A stretch of 64,000 nucleotides of DNA from Christiangramia bathymodioli (GCA_009735695.1 SRSL01000005.1:62001-126000), one strand, 5' to 3'; counted from the stretch's first letter, positions 1 to 9,824 are shown. The notes: generated from the letters alone by a model not told the origin. A program made the numbers and translations.

Positions 1-349
1 CGATATCACCAACTCTTTCAAAATCGATCTTATCTGATATATATTGATCAATGATTGTTTTATACCTGTTTTTCAGCGCATTGAATTCCTCCTGCTTTCC
101 ATAGACTATTAAATAGGTTTTATTTAAAAAGTGGGTTGATTTAAAGGTTTTGATCGCCTTGAAGTCTGAAGCTTTGTCAAAGGAATTTTTGTCGAACAAA
201 ATGGTATCCGGCAGTAATGTTAAAGCGAGATTATAGGCTATATGAATAGACTTTTCGCTGCTCACTTCATAATTTAAACTTACATAACCTCCAACTTTTC
301 GAACTAACTCCTCATTTTTACTTACAATTAATAGTTGTTTTTTTTCCAT
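1..349 (-). CDS. Receiver-like protein, N-terminal part (cut by window edge)
   Basis: An open frame of 116 codons runs leftward from an ATG at 349-347 and leaves the window without a stop. The reading has an alternating strand/helix look like a CheY-type receiver: strand 1 is QLLIVSKNEEL and a second strand is PDTILFDKNSF. Asp53 sits where receivers carry the phosphoacceptor. The acidic pair normally found after strand 1 is replaced by S-K-N, so if this is a receiver it is an atypical one that may bind Mg2+ poorly. The output domain, if any, lies outside the window. The family call is inference from secondary-structure pattern only. Confidence 0.55.
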   Translation of the reverse strand, partial: MEKKQLLIVSKNEELVRKVGGYVSLNYEVSSEKSIHIAYNLALTLLPDTILFDKNSFDKASDFKAIKTFKSTHFLNKTYLIVYGKQEEFNALKNRYKTIIDQYISDKIDFERVGDI

Positions 350-708
350 CACCACGCCTGCGTTTAAAAATGTTAGTAAATAAATTAAAAAGGGGCCAGC
401 ATAAGGAAGGTCATTGAAGCAAACCAGAAGTAAGAAATATGAAATTAAATTGGTAGAAGTGTGGAATTCAAATATAGGTGATTCCACGTATTTCTCGTAA
501 ATTATCAAGTAATATTATACTGACAATTAATACTTTACAAACCGGATAAAACATCCATTTTAAGAAGCGTCCGGGGTGTCCTTAACAAGATATTTTCATC
601 CTTTCCCAATTTATTCCTAAAGAATGACCGGCATGTTAAATCAGGAATATTACATCTATCTTAACATCAGCCACTTCTCATTCGCTTTTTAAATAATAAT
701 ACAATAAG
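350..708. other. Divergent intergenic region with an inverted repeat
   Basis: This gap lies between the leftward receiver-like gene and uvrA. It is AT-rich and shows no convincing ORF. The clearest structure is an inverted repeat, GTGGAAT at 461-467 and ATTCCAC at 481-487, with 13 nt between the arms. It could be an operator or an RNA hairpin for the leftward gene. Nothing else stands out. Confidence 0.4.
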
Positions 709-716
709 TAACTTTG
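709..716 (+). promoter_or_regulatory. Candidate -7 box (TAACTTTG) for uvrA
   Basis: TAACTTTG matches the Bacteroidota -7 consensus TAnnTTTG. A weak T-run at 686-690 lies at about the expected -33 distance. A transcript from here would begin around 721-724, on top of the TTG at 722. That argues for the ATG at 734 as the uvrA start. Confidence 0.5.
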
Positions 717-733
717 CCGTCTTGAAAAATTTT

Positions 734-3565
734 ATGATAGAGACTGAAGACAGAATTGAGGTTTTAGGAGCACGAGTTCATAATCTTAAAAATATAGACG
801 TTCAGATTCCCAGAGAAAAACTGGTGGTGATCACCGGGCTTTCTGGATCGGGGAAATCATCCCTGGCATTCGACACCATATATGCTGAAGGTCAAAGACG
901 ATATATCGAAACTTTTTCGGCTTACGCCAGGCAATTTCTTGGTAGCCTGGAAAGACCCGATGTAGATAAAATCGACGGCTTATCTCCCGTAATTGCGATT
1001 GAACAGAAAACCACCAGTAAGAATCCACGTAGTACAGTTGGTACTATAACAGAGATTTATGATTTTCTCCGTTTGCTCTTTGCCAGGGCTGCAGATGCCT
1101 ACAGTTATAACACGGGAGAAAAAATGGTGAGCTACACCGACTCCCAGATTAAAGACCTTATAACCGATAGCTTTAAGGGTAAAAAAGTAACTATTCTGGC
1201 CCCAGTAATTCGAAGCCGTAAAGGTCATTATCGCGAGCTTTTTGAGCAGATCGCTAAACAGGGCTTTTTAAAGGTACGAACAGATGGTGAGGTTGTGGAT
1301 ATCGAAAAAGGAATGAAACTGGATCGATACAAGACCCATGATATCGAGATCGTAATAGACCGCCTGAAAATAGAAGAGAAACCAGATACAGATAAAAGAC
1401 TTGAAGAAAGCATCAAAACGGCTATGTATCATGGTGATGACACCTTGATGATCCTGGAGCAGGATACTGGAAAGATCCGCTACTTCAGTCGAAACCTCAT
1501 GTGCCCCACCACGGGAATCAGTTATCCTAATCCCGAGCCGAATAGTTTTTCATTTAACTCCCCGAAGGGAGCCTGTCCTAAATGTAATGGGATTGGCACT
1601 CTTTATCAGGTCAATGAAAAGAAGATCATTCCCGATCCAAAAAAATCGATCAAAGCCGGAGGACTGGCACCACATGGGCCTCAAAAAAAGAACTGGGTTT
1701 TTTCACAGCTGGAACTTATCGCGGAAAGATTTGATTTCAGCCTGAACGATCCTATTGAAAAGGTTCCTTCAGAAGCCATGGATATGATCCTGAACGGCGG
1801 AAAGGAACGTTTTTCCAAAGAGTCCAAATCCCTGGGAATTACCCGCGATTTTAAAATAGATTTTGAGGGGATCTCCAACTTTATTGAAACTACCTATAAG
1901 AATAATGAATCTACCTCATTAAGAAGGTGGGCGAAAGATTATATGGACAAGGTCCTGTGTCCTGAATGCGAAGGAACCAGGCTGAAGAAAGAGGCTTTAT
2001 ATTTCAAGGTTTACGATAAGAATATTGCTGAGCTGGCTCAACTGGACATTACAGACCTGGCTGAGTGGTTTTCGAATATTGAGACTCATTTAAGCGAAAA
2101 ACAACTCAAGATCGCTGAAGAGGTTATTAAAGAGATCAGGGCAAGGCTACAGTTCCTGGTTGATGTAGGTTTAACTTATCTTAACCTTAACCGTAGTTCA
2201 AAATCGCTTTCGGGTGGCGAAGCACAAAGGATTCGCCTCGCCACTCAAATTGGCTCCCAGCTTGTAGGTGTGCTCTATATTCTTGACGAACCCAGTATTG
2301 GTCTTCACCAGCGAGACAACGAAAAACTGATCAATTCCCTGGAATCTCTTAGAGATATCGGGAATACCGTGATCGTTGTAGAGCATGATAAGGATATGAT
2401 CGAACGGGCAGACCATGTGATCGATATTGGCCCGCATGCCGGGAAACATGGTGGAGAGATCATCAGTGAAGGTACCCCAGCCGAATTGCTGGAGCACGAT
2501 ACGCTCACTGCTCAATATTTGAATGGTAAAAAGGAAATTCCAGTTCCGAAAGAACGCAGAAAGGGAAATGGTAAAAAGATCGAATTAAAAGGGGCCACAG
2601 GAAACAACCTTAAAAAGGTAAACATCAGTATACCTTTAGGGAAAATGATCGCGGTAACAGGAGTTTCCGGAAGTGGAAAATCCACCCTAATCAACGAGAC
2701 CCTCTACCCTATTATGAATGCCCATTATTTTAATGGAGTGAAAAAACCAAAACCTTATACCAGTATAAAGGGCCTTGAACACATCGATAAGGTAATCGAT
2801 ATCAACCAGTCTCCAATTGGGCGCACTCCTCGATCGAATCCTGCTACGTATACCGGTGTTTTTTCAGAAATAAGAAGCCTGTTCGCTAAAACTCCGGAAG
2901 CACAGATTAGGGGATATAAACCCGGAAGGTTCAGCTTTAATGTAAAAGGTGGACGATGTGAGACCTGTAAAGGAGGAGGGCTTCGAGTGATTGAAATGAA
3001 CTTCCTTCCAGATGTTTACGTTGAATGCGAGACCTGCCAGGGAAAAAGGTTCAATCGTGAAACTCTGGAAATAAGGTATAAAGGAAAATCGATAGCCGAT
3101 ATCCTTGAAATGACCATAGATGAAGCCACAACCTTCTTTGAAAATATTCCTAAAATTTATCGCAAGTTAAAGACCATACAGGACGTAGGTTTAGGTTATA
3201 TTAGCCTGGGGCAACAATCCACGACTCTTTCAGGAGGAGAGGCACAGCGAATCAAGCTTGCTACCGAACTCTCGAAAAGGGACACCGGCAATACCTTTTA
3301 TATATTGGATGAACCTACAACCGGTCTTCATTTTGAAGATATCAGGGTTCTAATGGAAGTTCTCAATAAACTTACCAATAAGGGTAATACGGTTTTGATC
3401 ATTGAACATAACCTGGATGTGATTAAAATGGCCGACTACATTATCGATATTGGATACGAAGGTGGTAAAGGCGGCGGAAAAGTCGTGGCCAAGGGAACAC
3501 CCGAAGAAATTATAAAAAATAAAAAAAGTTATACAGCAAAATTCTTGAAAAAGGAACTAAACTAA
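734..3565 (+). CDS. uvrA: Excinuclease ABC subunit UvrA
   Basis: UvrA is the damage-recognition ATPase of nucleotide excision repair; it scans DNA as a dimer and loads UvrB. The protein has about 943 residues, the normal family length. Two ABC modules are visible: Walker A GLSGSGKSS near residue 36 and GVSGSGKST in the second half, each followed by an LSGGEAQRI signature (the second reads TTLSGGEAQRIKLATEL). Zinc-binding Cys pairs are present: ACPKCNG, CPECEG and the C-terminal CETCKGG...CETCQGK. An in-frame TTG at 722 would add four residues, but the promoter box ends only six bases upstream of it, so ATG 734 is preferred. The LOG-family gene starts 6 bp after the stop, suggesting co-transcription. 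Confidence 0.97.
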   Translation: MIETEDRIEVLGARVHNLKNIDVQIPREKLVVITGLSGSGKSSLAFDTIYAEGQRRYIETFSAYARQFLGSLERPDVDKIDGLSPVIAIEQKTTSKNPRSTVGTITEIYDFLRLLFARAADAYSYNTGEKMVSYTDSQIKDLITDSFKGKKVTILAPVIRSRKGHYRELFEQIAKQGFLKVRTDGEVVDIEKGMKLDRYKTHDIEIVIDRLKIEEKPDTDKRLEESIKTAMYHGDDTLMILEQDTGKIRYFSRNLMCPTTGISYPNPEPNSFSFNSPKGACPKCNGIGTLYQVNEKKIIPDPKKSIKAGGLAPHGPQKKNWVFSQLELIAERFDFSLNDPIEKVPSEAMDMILNGGKERFSKESKSLGITRDFKIDFEGISNFIETTYKNNESTSLRRWAKDYMDKVLCPECEGTRLKKEALYFKVYDKNIAELAQLDITDLAEWFSNIETHLSEKQLKIAEEVIKEIRARLQFLVDVGLTYLNLNRSSKSLSGGEAQRIRLATQIGSQLVGVLYILDEPSIGLHQRDNEKLINSLESLRDIGNTVIVVEHDKDMIERADHVIDIGPHAGKHGGEIISEGTPAELLEHDTLTAQYLNGKKEIPVPKERRKGNGKKIELKGATGNNLKKVNISIPLGKMIAVTGVSGSGKSTLINETLYPIMNAHYFNGVKKPKPYTSIKGLEHIDKVIDINQSPIGRTPRSNPATYTGVFSEIRSLFAKTPEAQIRGYKPGRFSFNVKGGRCETCKGGGLRVIEMNFLPDVYVECETCQGKRFNRETLEIRYKGKSIADILEMTIDEATTFFENIPKIYRKLKTIQDVGLGYISLGQQSTTLSGGEAQRIKLATELSKRDTGNTFYILDEPTTGLHFEDIRVLMEVLNKLTNKGNTVLIIEHNLDVIKMADYIIDIGYEGGKGGGKVVAKGTPEEIIKNKKSYTAKFLKKELN

Positions 3566-3571
3566 CCAAGC

Positions 3572-4255
3572 ATGATTAAGCATAATAGAAACTGGAACGA
3601 GATCAAAACCAACGATTCCTGGGCGATCTTCAAGATAATGGGTGAATTTGTGAATGGATATGAAAAATTGAGCCAGATAGGCCCATGTGTATCTATTTTT
3701 GGTTCTGCCAGAACCAAGCCCGATATGAAGTATTACAAATTGGCCGAAAAGGTAGCAAAAAAGATCGTAGATCATGGCTATGGAGTGATTACTGGCGGTG
3801 GACCGGGGATTATGGAAGCAGGGAATAAAGGAGCACATCTTGCCGGAGGAACTTCGGTAGGTTTAAATATTGAATTACCATTTGAACAACATGATAATCC
3901 ATATATCGATAGTGACAAGAGCCTGGACTTCGATTATTTCTTCGTGAGAAAGGTTATGTTCGTGAAATACTCACAGGGATTTGTCGTAATGCCGGGTGGT
4001 TTTGGGACCCTGGATGAACTGTTCGAAGCCATTACTCTAATACAAACCAATAAAATAGACAAATTTCCGATCATCCTGGTAGGTAGTGAATTCTGGAGCG
4101 GCCTGGTAGACTGGATCAAAAAAACTCTTTTAGATAGTTTTCAAAATATTAGCGAAGCAGATATCGATCTCGTTCAGGTAGTAGATACTGAAGATGAGGT
4201 GATCGAGATTTTGGATAAATTCTATGAAGAATATAACCTGAGTCCTAATTTCTAG
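3572..4255 (+). CDS. LOG-family protein (TIGR00730), putative nucleotide phosphoribohydrolase
   Basis: The LOG family has a Rossmann fold, and several members cleave nucleoside 5'-monophosphates or cytokinin ribotides to free base plus ribose 5-phosphate. The two diagnostic motifs are intact: GGGPGIMEA at residues 75-83 and PGGFGTLDE at 141-149, the latter carrying the catalytic/ligand residues of the family. Length is 227 aa, typical of the longer bacterial forms. It follows uvrA by 6 bp and is probably co-transcribed, though no functional link is evident. True substrate is unknown; bacterial LOG proteins are often annotated as lysine decarboxylases, which is incorrect for this motif set. 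Confidence 0.88.
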   Translation: MIKHNRNWNEIKTNDSWAIFKIMGEFVNGYEKLSQIGPCVSIFGSARTKPDMKYYKLAEKVAKKIVDHGYGVITGGGPGIMEAGNKGAHLAGGTSVGLNIELPFEQHDNPYIDSDKSLDFDYFFVRKVMFVKYSQGFVVMPGGFGTLDELFEAITLIQTNKIDKFPIILVGSEFWSGLVDWIKKTLLDSFQNISEADIDLVQVVDTEDEVIEILDKFYEEYNLSPNF

Positions 4256-4333
4256 TTAAGGCTTTTCTTGGAGGTATTAAACTTTGAGTATATTTAGCCC
4301 TGATAGCTTATCGTCACCAAATTCTAATTATAG

Positions 4334-7144
4334 TTGAGATACCTTCGGCTTTTCCTTTTTTGCATCCTGGCTTCCGGATGGCTTTCTGCACAGAATAGCA
4401 TAGAGGTTCGCGCGCGCCTTATCGATAGTATACGTACGCTGGAGATCGACCAGAGTATCAGCTTTGTAAACACTGGTGAACAGGAGCTTTCGAGCATTTA
4501 TCTTAACGACTGGAACAATGCTTTTAGCACAAAATCCTCGGCCCTGGCCAAAAGATTTGCTGAAGACTACGCGCGTCGTTTCCATTTTGCGAAAGATCAG
4601 GAACGGGGATATACCTATATAGATACGATCCAGGATGCAAATAAACTTCCACTGGATTGGGACAGGCCGGCTGAGATTCCGGATCTTATCCGGGTTAAAC
4701 TGAAGCAGCCTCTCGCTGTCGGAGATTCGGTTGTTCTGAATTTAAAATACCGGTTAAAGATACCAGACGATAAATTCACCCGCTTTGGAGTGGACCAGCA
4801 AGGCAACTACAAATTGCGTTATTGGTACCTGGTTCCGGCACCTTTGGAAGATGGCTGGAAACTTTATAATCATAAAGACCTGGGACTTCAGTATGTTAAA
4901 CCTTACGATATTTCTATTTCTATAGATATTCCAACCCAGTTCTATGCAGCTTCTTCACTAAACCTTTTAAGAACCCAGACGAAGCCTGGGTTTAAAACGA
5001 TCACCTTCCAGGGAAAGAATCGCCTGGATAGCAAAATGTATCTTACTAAATCCTACATTTTTGAATCGATTAAGGCAGGAAAAGTGCAGGTGATCACCAA
5101 TATTGAAGATGAAGATATTGAAAGGGAATCTAAAGACACCATTCTTAACAGGGTGGTAGGCTTTCTTCAAAACAGGCTGGGAGATTATCCTCATCAAAAT
5201 ATTTTTGCGACCCAGGAAGATTATGCTAAAAATCCTATTTACGGACTTAATCAATTGCCAGGTTTTATAAGGCCCTTCCCAGATAATTTTCAGTTTGACA
5301 TTAAGGCTTTTAAAACCCTTACCAACAATTACCTGGACAATACGATTTTGATAAATCCGCAAACCGAAAAATGGGTTACCGATGCCATAATGATCTCCCT
5401 TTTTATGGATTATGTGGACACCTATTATCCTAAAATGAAACTGATCGGGAATCTTAGCAAGATTATAGGTGTTAGGTGGTTTCATGCGGCCGACCTGGAA
5501 TTTAATGATCAGTACCAGTTCCTGTACATGAATATGGCCAGGATGAATTTAGACCAGTCTCTTATAACCAGACAGGATTCGCTGGTTAAATTCAATAAGA
5601 ACATCGCTAATGCCTACAAGGCCGGAATTGGTTTGAAATACCTGGAAGAATTCCTGGGTGATGAATCGGTTGCAGAATCGATTTCAGAATTCTATTCAAC
5701 TTACAAATTAGAGCCGGTTACCGATGAGGATTTCTTCAGAATCCTTCAAAAGAATGCCGGTAAAGACATTAGCTGGTTTTTTGAAGACTACGTCAAAACC
5801 AGTAGGAAGATAGATTTTATAATAAGTGATCTCGACAGGGAACAGGATTCGCTGAAGGTGACGATCAAAAATCTTAGGGATAATGAGATGCCGGTAAGCC
5901 TTTATGGTCTTAATGACGGCAAAGAGGTTTATAAAACCTGGGTAGAAAAGGTTAAGGACACGAAAAGTGTGCGTATTCCAAGAAGAGATATTGAAAGGCT
6001 CGCCCTGAATTACGAACAGGAGATTCCCGAGTTCAATCAGCGAAATAATTATAAGGCGGTTACGAAACTAATGGACAAGCCTCTGCAATTCAGGCTGCTT
6101 CAGGATGTGGAAGATCCGCGCTACCATCAGATATTCTTTATGCCGGAATTCGATTATAACCTGTATGACGGAATTTCAATAGGCCCGAAATTGTATAACA
6201 AAACCATCCTGGGCAAGACCTTTAATTACGCAATTTCACCAAAATTCGGTTTTAACAGTAAAACCCTGGTTGGTTCAGCCGCATTTTCAAACACCCACCA
6301 GTTCGAAGATCAGAACCTTTTCTCGATCACCTATGGCGCAAGCGGAACACGGTTTTCATACGGATATGATTTGTTTTATGAAAAGTTCACACCTTACCTC
6401 TACTTCCTATTCCGAAATTCTTACTTACGAAGTAATGAGAGGCAGCGTTTATTGATTCGAAATGTATTGGTGAGCAGGGATCAGAATCCGGAAGACCCGC
6501 TTTTACATCCAGATTACAACGTTTTTAACGTCAATTACCTGTACAGCAACCCGAATTTCCTCAAACACCTCACCGCCTCTGTAGATTATGAACTTTCAGA
6601 TAAATTCAGCAAAATCGCGGTTACTGCCGAATACAGAAAGCTTTTTAAGAATAACAGGCAGGTGAATTTAAGATTTTTCGCAGGTACATTTATCTATAAT
6701 GATGTGAGGTCTAATGATTTCTTCAGCTTTGCACTGGATAGACCTACCGATTATCTTTTCGATTATAAATATTATGGACGTAGCCAGGGTAGCGGACTTT
6801 TCAGCCAACAGATTATCGTTGCTGAAGGAGGTTTTAAATCCCAGCTGGAGCCCGAATTTGCTAATCAATGGTTGGCTTCCATGAATGCCAGTACGAATAT
6901 CTGGAACTGGATCTATGCCTATGGCGATGTGGGAATGGTAAAAAACAAAGATGTGAACGCAGAGCTCTTATTTGATTCTGGAATACGGGTGAGTCTTGTC
7001 CAGGATTATTTTGAACTGTTCTTCCCGGTATATTCCAGTTTAGGTTGGGAAATTACCGAACCCAATTACGACCAAAGGATCAGGTTTATCGTAGCTTTAG
7101 ACCTGAACACTCTTATCAGGTTGTTTACCAGGCGCTGGTATTAA
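4334..7144 (+). CDS. Large secreted M1-peptidase-like protein lacking HEXXH
   Basis: A 936-residue secreted protein with a clear signal peptide ending in WLSAQ (about residues 1-20). Residues ~22-215 resemble the beta-rich N-terminal domain of M1 aminopeptidases, and ~300-520 resemble the helical catalytic region (for example EKWVTDAIMISLFMDYV, then WFFEDYVKTSRKIDF, then a beta domain). The HEXXH zinc motif is absent where it would be expected. The last ~330 residues are rich in alternating aromatic strands with repeated F-x-Y/Y-x-F patterns and end in RRWY, which suggests an outer-membrane beta-barrel or a surface-associated beta domain. The start codon is TTG at 4334. It lies 78 bp after the LOG gene. 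The M1-like label is by eye and moderate; loss of the metal motif implies a non-peptidase role. Confidence 0.6.
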   Translation: MRYLRLFLFCILASGWLSAQNSIEVRARLIDSIRTLEIDQSISFVNTGEQELSSIYLNDWNNAFSTKSSALAKRFAEDYARRFHFAKDQERGYTYIDTIQDANKLPLDWDRPAEIPDLIRVKLKQPLAVGDSVVLNLKYRLKIPDDKFTRFGVDQQGNYKLRYWYLVPAPLEDGWKLYNHKDLGLQYVKPYDISISIDIPTQFYAASSLNLLRTQTKPGFKTITFQGKNRLDSKMYLTKSYIFESIKAGKVQVITNIEDEDIERESKDTILNRVVGFLQNRLGDYPHQNIFATQEDYAKNPIYGLNQLPGFIRPFPDNFQFDIKAFKTLTNNYLDNTILINPQTEKWVTDAIMISLFMDYVDTYYPKMKLIGNLSKIIGVRWFHAADLEFNDQYQFLYMNMARMNLDQSLITRQDSLVKFNKNIANAYKAGIGLKYLEEFLGDESVAESISEFYSTYKLEPVTDEDFFRILQKNAGKDISWFFEDYVKTSRKIDFIISDLDREQDSLKVTIKNLRDNEMPVSLYGLNDGKEVYKTWVEKVKDTKSVRIPRRDIERLALNYEQEIPEFNQRNNYKAVTKLMDKPLQFRLLQDVEDPRYHQIFFMPEFDYNLYDGISIGPKLYNKTILGKTFNYAISPKFGFNSKTLVGSAAFSNTHQFEDQNLFSITYGASGTRFSYGYDLFYEKFTPYLYFLFRNSYLRSNERQRLLIRNVLVSRDQNPEDPLLHPDYNVFNVNYLYSNPNFLKHLTASVDYELSDKFSKIAVTAEYRKLFKNNRQVNLRFFAGTFIYNDVRSNDFFSFALDRPTDYLFDYKYYGRSQGSGLFSQQIIVAEGGFKSQLEPEFANQWLASMNASTNIWNWIYAYGDVGMVKNKDVNAELLFDSGIRVSLVQDYFELFFPVYSSLGWEITEPNYDQRIRFIVALDLNTLIRLFTRRWY

Positions 7145-7286
7145 CGAAAAGCCTTTAATTTCAGAAGTTCCCAATGTAATTTCATTATTTTCAACAAATA
7201 ATTAATTACATACCTCATTTTTTAATAATAAATAATAAATAAAGGTTAAAATTATATTATTATCAATTTAACGTCGAAAAGGTGAA

Positions 7287-7317
7287 TTGTATTTAATCAT
7301 ACTTTTCGTTACATTTG
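7287..7317 (+). promoter_or_regulatory. Promoter for the fused E1 gene (TTG-N20-TACATTTG)
   Basis: TACATTTG at 7310-7317 fits TAnnTTTG, with TTG at 7287-7289 spaced 20 nt upstream. The box covers a possible TTG start at 7315, so translation must start further down, at ATG 7333 or 7339. Confidence 0.65.
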
Positions 7318-7332
7318 TTACCATTCAAAAAC

Positions 7333-9738
7333 ATGCTCATGCAAAGCGAAACACAAACGGAAAGTTCAATTTCTTTTGACGAATTTAAGTCACAAATCCT
7401 TGAGGACTACAGGACTGCGGTAACAAGCAGGGAATGCAGTTTACTCGGACGGCGGGAAGTACTTACCGGGAAGGCGAAATTTGGAATTTTTGGAGATGGA
7501 AAGGAAGTACCGCAACTAGCAATGGCTAAAGCATTCAAGAATGGAGATTTTAGATCGGGTTACTACCGGGATCAAACCTTCATGATGGCCATTAATGAAC
7601 TTACACCTGAACACTTTTTTGCCGGCCTTTATGCCGATACCGATATGAATAATGAACCCATGAGCGCCGGAAGGCAAATGGGTGGCCACTTCATGACTCA
7701 CAGTTTGGACGAAAACGGGAACTGGAAGAACCTGATGGAACAGAAGAACTCCAGTTCAGATATTTCACCAACTGCTGGCCAGATGCCAAGACTATTAGGT
7801 CTGGCTCAGGCTTCAAAGATCTACCGCAATGAAAAGGCCATTGATGCCGAAAAGTTTACCGATAATGGTAATGAAGTAGCATGGGGTACCATAGGAAACG
7901 CAAGTACCAGTGAAGGCCATTTCTGGGAAACCATCAACGCTGCAGGAGTGCTACAGGTACCAATGATAGTAAGCGTTTGGGATGATGAATACGGAATTTC
8001 GGTTCATGCAAAACACCAAACCACTAAGGAAAATATTTCAGAAATCCTAAAAGGTTTCCAGCGCGATGAAGACGGAAAAGGATATGAGATCATGGTCGTG
8101 GAAGGCTGGGATTACCCAAAATTGATAGATGTTTATCAAAAAGCCAGTGAGCTTTCACGCAAGGAGCATTGCCCGGTTTTGATTCATGTTATCGAGCTAA
8201 CACAACCTCAGGGCCATTCCACTTCAGGTTCTCATGAACGTTACAAAAGTGAGGAACGTCTTAAATGGGAAAAAGAACATGACTGTAACCTGAAATTCCG
8301 GGAATGGATCATCGCAAATGATTTTGCCACTGGCGACCAGCTTGATGATCTTGAAAAGCAAATCAAAAAAGAAGTACGAACTGCCAAGCAACATGCCTGG
8401 AGCGCCTACCTTCAGCCCACTTTAGACAAGAAGAAAGAACTGGTTAAAATCATAGAAAGCGCTGGTGCTTCCAGTGCTAATTCCAATTTTATCAATTCGA
8501 TTAAAGAAGAACTGGCAGGCAACAGAGAACCACTTAAAAAAGACCTGGTTTCAGCAGGTAGAAGAGTCTTGCGATATCTTATAGGTGAAAATAATGAAGC
8601 CAAGGAAAAGTTGATCGCGTGGCTGGATTCTTATTCTGTGGAAACCACCAGGGATTACAGTTCTGAACTATATAAAGAAGAATATACACATACCGAAGTT
8701 CTACCGGAATATGAGGAAGAACCAAATGAAGTAGATGCTCGAATCATTCTACGTGATAATTTCGACACTATTTTTAGCAACAGGCCCGAAACCCTGATCT
8801 TCGGAGAAGACTCTGGAGAAATTGGTGATGTGAATCAGGGTCTGGAAGGTCTTCAGAAAAAACATGGAAAATACCGGGTTTCAGATACCGGTATCCGTGA
8901 AGCGACCATTTTAGGTCAGGGAATAGGAATGGCGATGAGAGGTCTTAGACCTATTGCTGAGATTCAGTATTTAGACTACGTCATGTATTGTATACAGGGC
9001 ATGAGTGATGACCTGGCGACGGTTCATTACCGTACAAAAGGCAAGCAAAAAGCGCCGCTGATCGTAAGAACACGTGGCCACCGCCTGGAAGGTATCTGGC
9101 ATAGTGGTTCGCAAATGGGTGGGTTACTCCACCTTTTACGCGGAATGTATGTTCTGGTTCCTAGAAATATGACAAAGGCGGCAGGATTTTATAATCACCT
9201 GCTGGACCTAGATACACCGGCGATAGTTATAGAATGTCTGAACGGTTACAGGTTGAAGGAAAACCTACCAACTAATCTGGGTGAATTTAAAACTCCTATA
9301 GGTTATACTGAAACTATTAAGGAAGGTAGCGATATTACCCTCGTTTCTTACGGCTCGACCCTACGAATAGTGGAAGAAGTTGCTAATGAATTACAGGAGC
9401 TTGATATCGATGCTGAAGTGATCGACGTTCAGTCTTTACTTCCATTCGATCTGAATCACGATATCGTAAAGAGCGTTGAAAAGACTAACAGGCTACTTGT
9501 GATCGATGAGGATGTACCTGGAGGAGCTTCGGCTTATATCATGCAAAAAATCCTCGAAGAACAGAACGCATACCGATTCCTGGATAGCAAACCTCAAACT
9601 TTGACCGCCAGGGAACATCGTCCGGCTTATGGAACCGATGGTGATTATTTCTCAAAACCCTCGGCTGAAGATATCTTTGAAAAGATATACGGCATCATGC
9701 ATGAAGCGAATCCGGGGAAATATCCGAAACTGAGATAA
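7333..9738 (+). CDS. Fused E1 alpha/beta 2-oxoacid dehydrogenase (thiamine diphosphate)
   Basis: This single chain of about 801 aa carries both E1 subunits of a 2-oxoacid dehydrogenase complex. Residues ~15-400 are E1 alpha and ~450-795 are E1 beta-like (EDSGEIGDVNQG, VSDTGIREATILGQGIGMA, EIQYLDYVMY, VQSLLPFD). It decarboxylates a 2-oxoacid and transfers the acyl group to lipoylated E2. Fused E1s are frequent in Bacteroidota, and branched-chain 2-oxoacids are the likeliest substrates. The thiamine motif is unusual: the GD of GD-x28-NN is G-N (Asn189) and the NN is D-D (Asp217-Asp218). Start codon ATG 7333 is chosen because the promoter overlaps the upstream TTG; ATG 7339 is an alternative. 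The gene stands alone and is followed by a strong terminator. Confidence 0.88.
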   Translation: MLMQSETQTESSISFDEFKSQILEDYRTAVTSRECSLLGRREVLTGKAKFGIFGDGKEVPQLAMAKAFKNGDFRSGYYRDQTFMMAINELTPEHFFAGLYADTDMNNEPMSAGRQMGGHFMTHSLDENGNWKNLMEQKNSSSDISPTAGQMPRLLGLAQASKIYRNEKAIDAEKFTDNGNEVAWGTIGNASTSEGHFWETINAAGVLQVPMIVSVWDDEYGISVHAKHQTTKENISEILKGFQRDEDGKGYEIMVVEGWDYPKLIDVYQKASELSRKEHCPVLIHVIELTQPQGHSTSGSHERYKSEERLKWEKEHDCNLKFREWIIANDFATGDQLDDLEKQIKKEVRTAKQHAWSAYLQPTLDKKKELVKIIESAGASSANSNFINSIKEELAGNREPLKKDLVSAGRRVLRYLIGENNEAKEKLIAWLDSYSVETTRDYSSELYKEEYTHTEVLPEYEEEPNEVDARIILRDNFDTIFSNRPETLIFGEDSGEIGDVNQGLEGLQKKHGKYRVSDTGIREATILGQGIGMAMRGLRPIAEIQYLDYVMYCIQGMSDDLATVHYRTKGKQKAPLIVRTRGHRLEGIWHSGSQMGGLLHLLRGMYVLVPRNMTKAAGFYNHLLDLDTPAIVIECLNGYRLKENLPTNLGEFKTPIGYTETIKEGSDITLVSYGSTLRIVEEVANELQELDIDAEVIDVQSLLPFDLNHDIVKSVEKTNRLLVIDEDVPGGASAYIMQKILEEQNAYRFLDSKPQTLTAREHRPAYGTDGDYFSKPSAEDIFEKIYGIMHEANPGKYPKLR

Positions 9739-9756
9739 ATTCGATTCAAAATAGTT

Positions 9757-9789
9757 CAAAAAGCCACGCAGTTCTGCGTGGCTTTTTTT
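9757..9789 (+). terminator. Rho-independent terminator after the E1 gene
   Basis: AAGCCACGCAG (9761-9771) pairs with CTGCGTGGCTT (9774-9784) and runs into seven Ts. An A-run on the other side may let it work in both directions. Confidence 0.92.
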
Positions 9790-9824
9790 GTTGAACCGAA
9801 TTCAGTATTTTAGACAGAACAGTA

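Noticed and set aside
722-733. TTG start for uvrA at 722
   Set aside because: The -7 box ends at 716, so the transcript would barely include it; ATG 734 gives the usual N-terminus.
4967-5485. A 172-codon open frame opposite the M1-like gene
   Set aside because: The plus-strand gene is continuous with a signal peptide and the antisense reading has no recognisable pattern.
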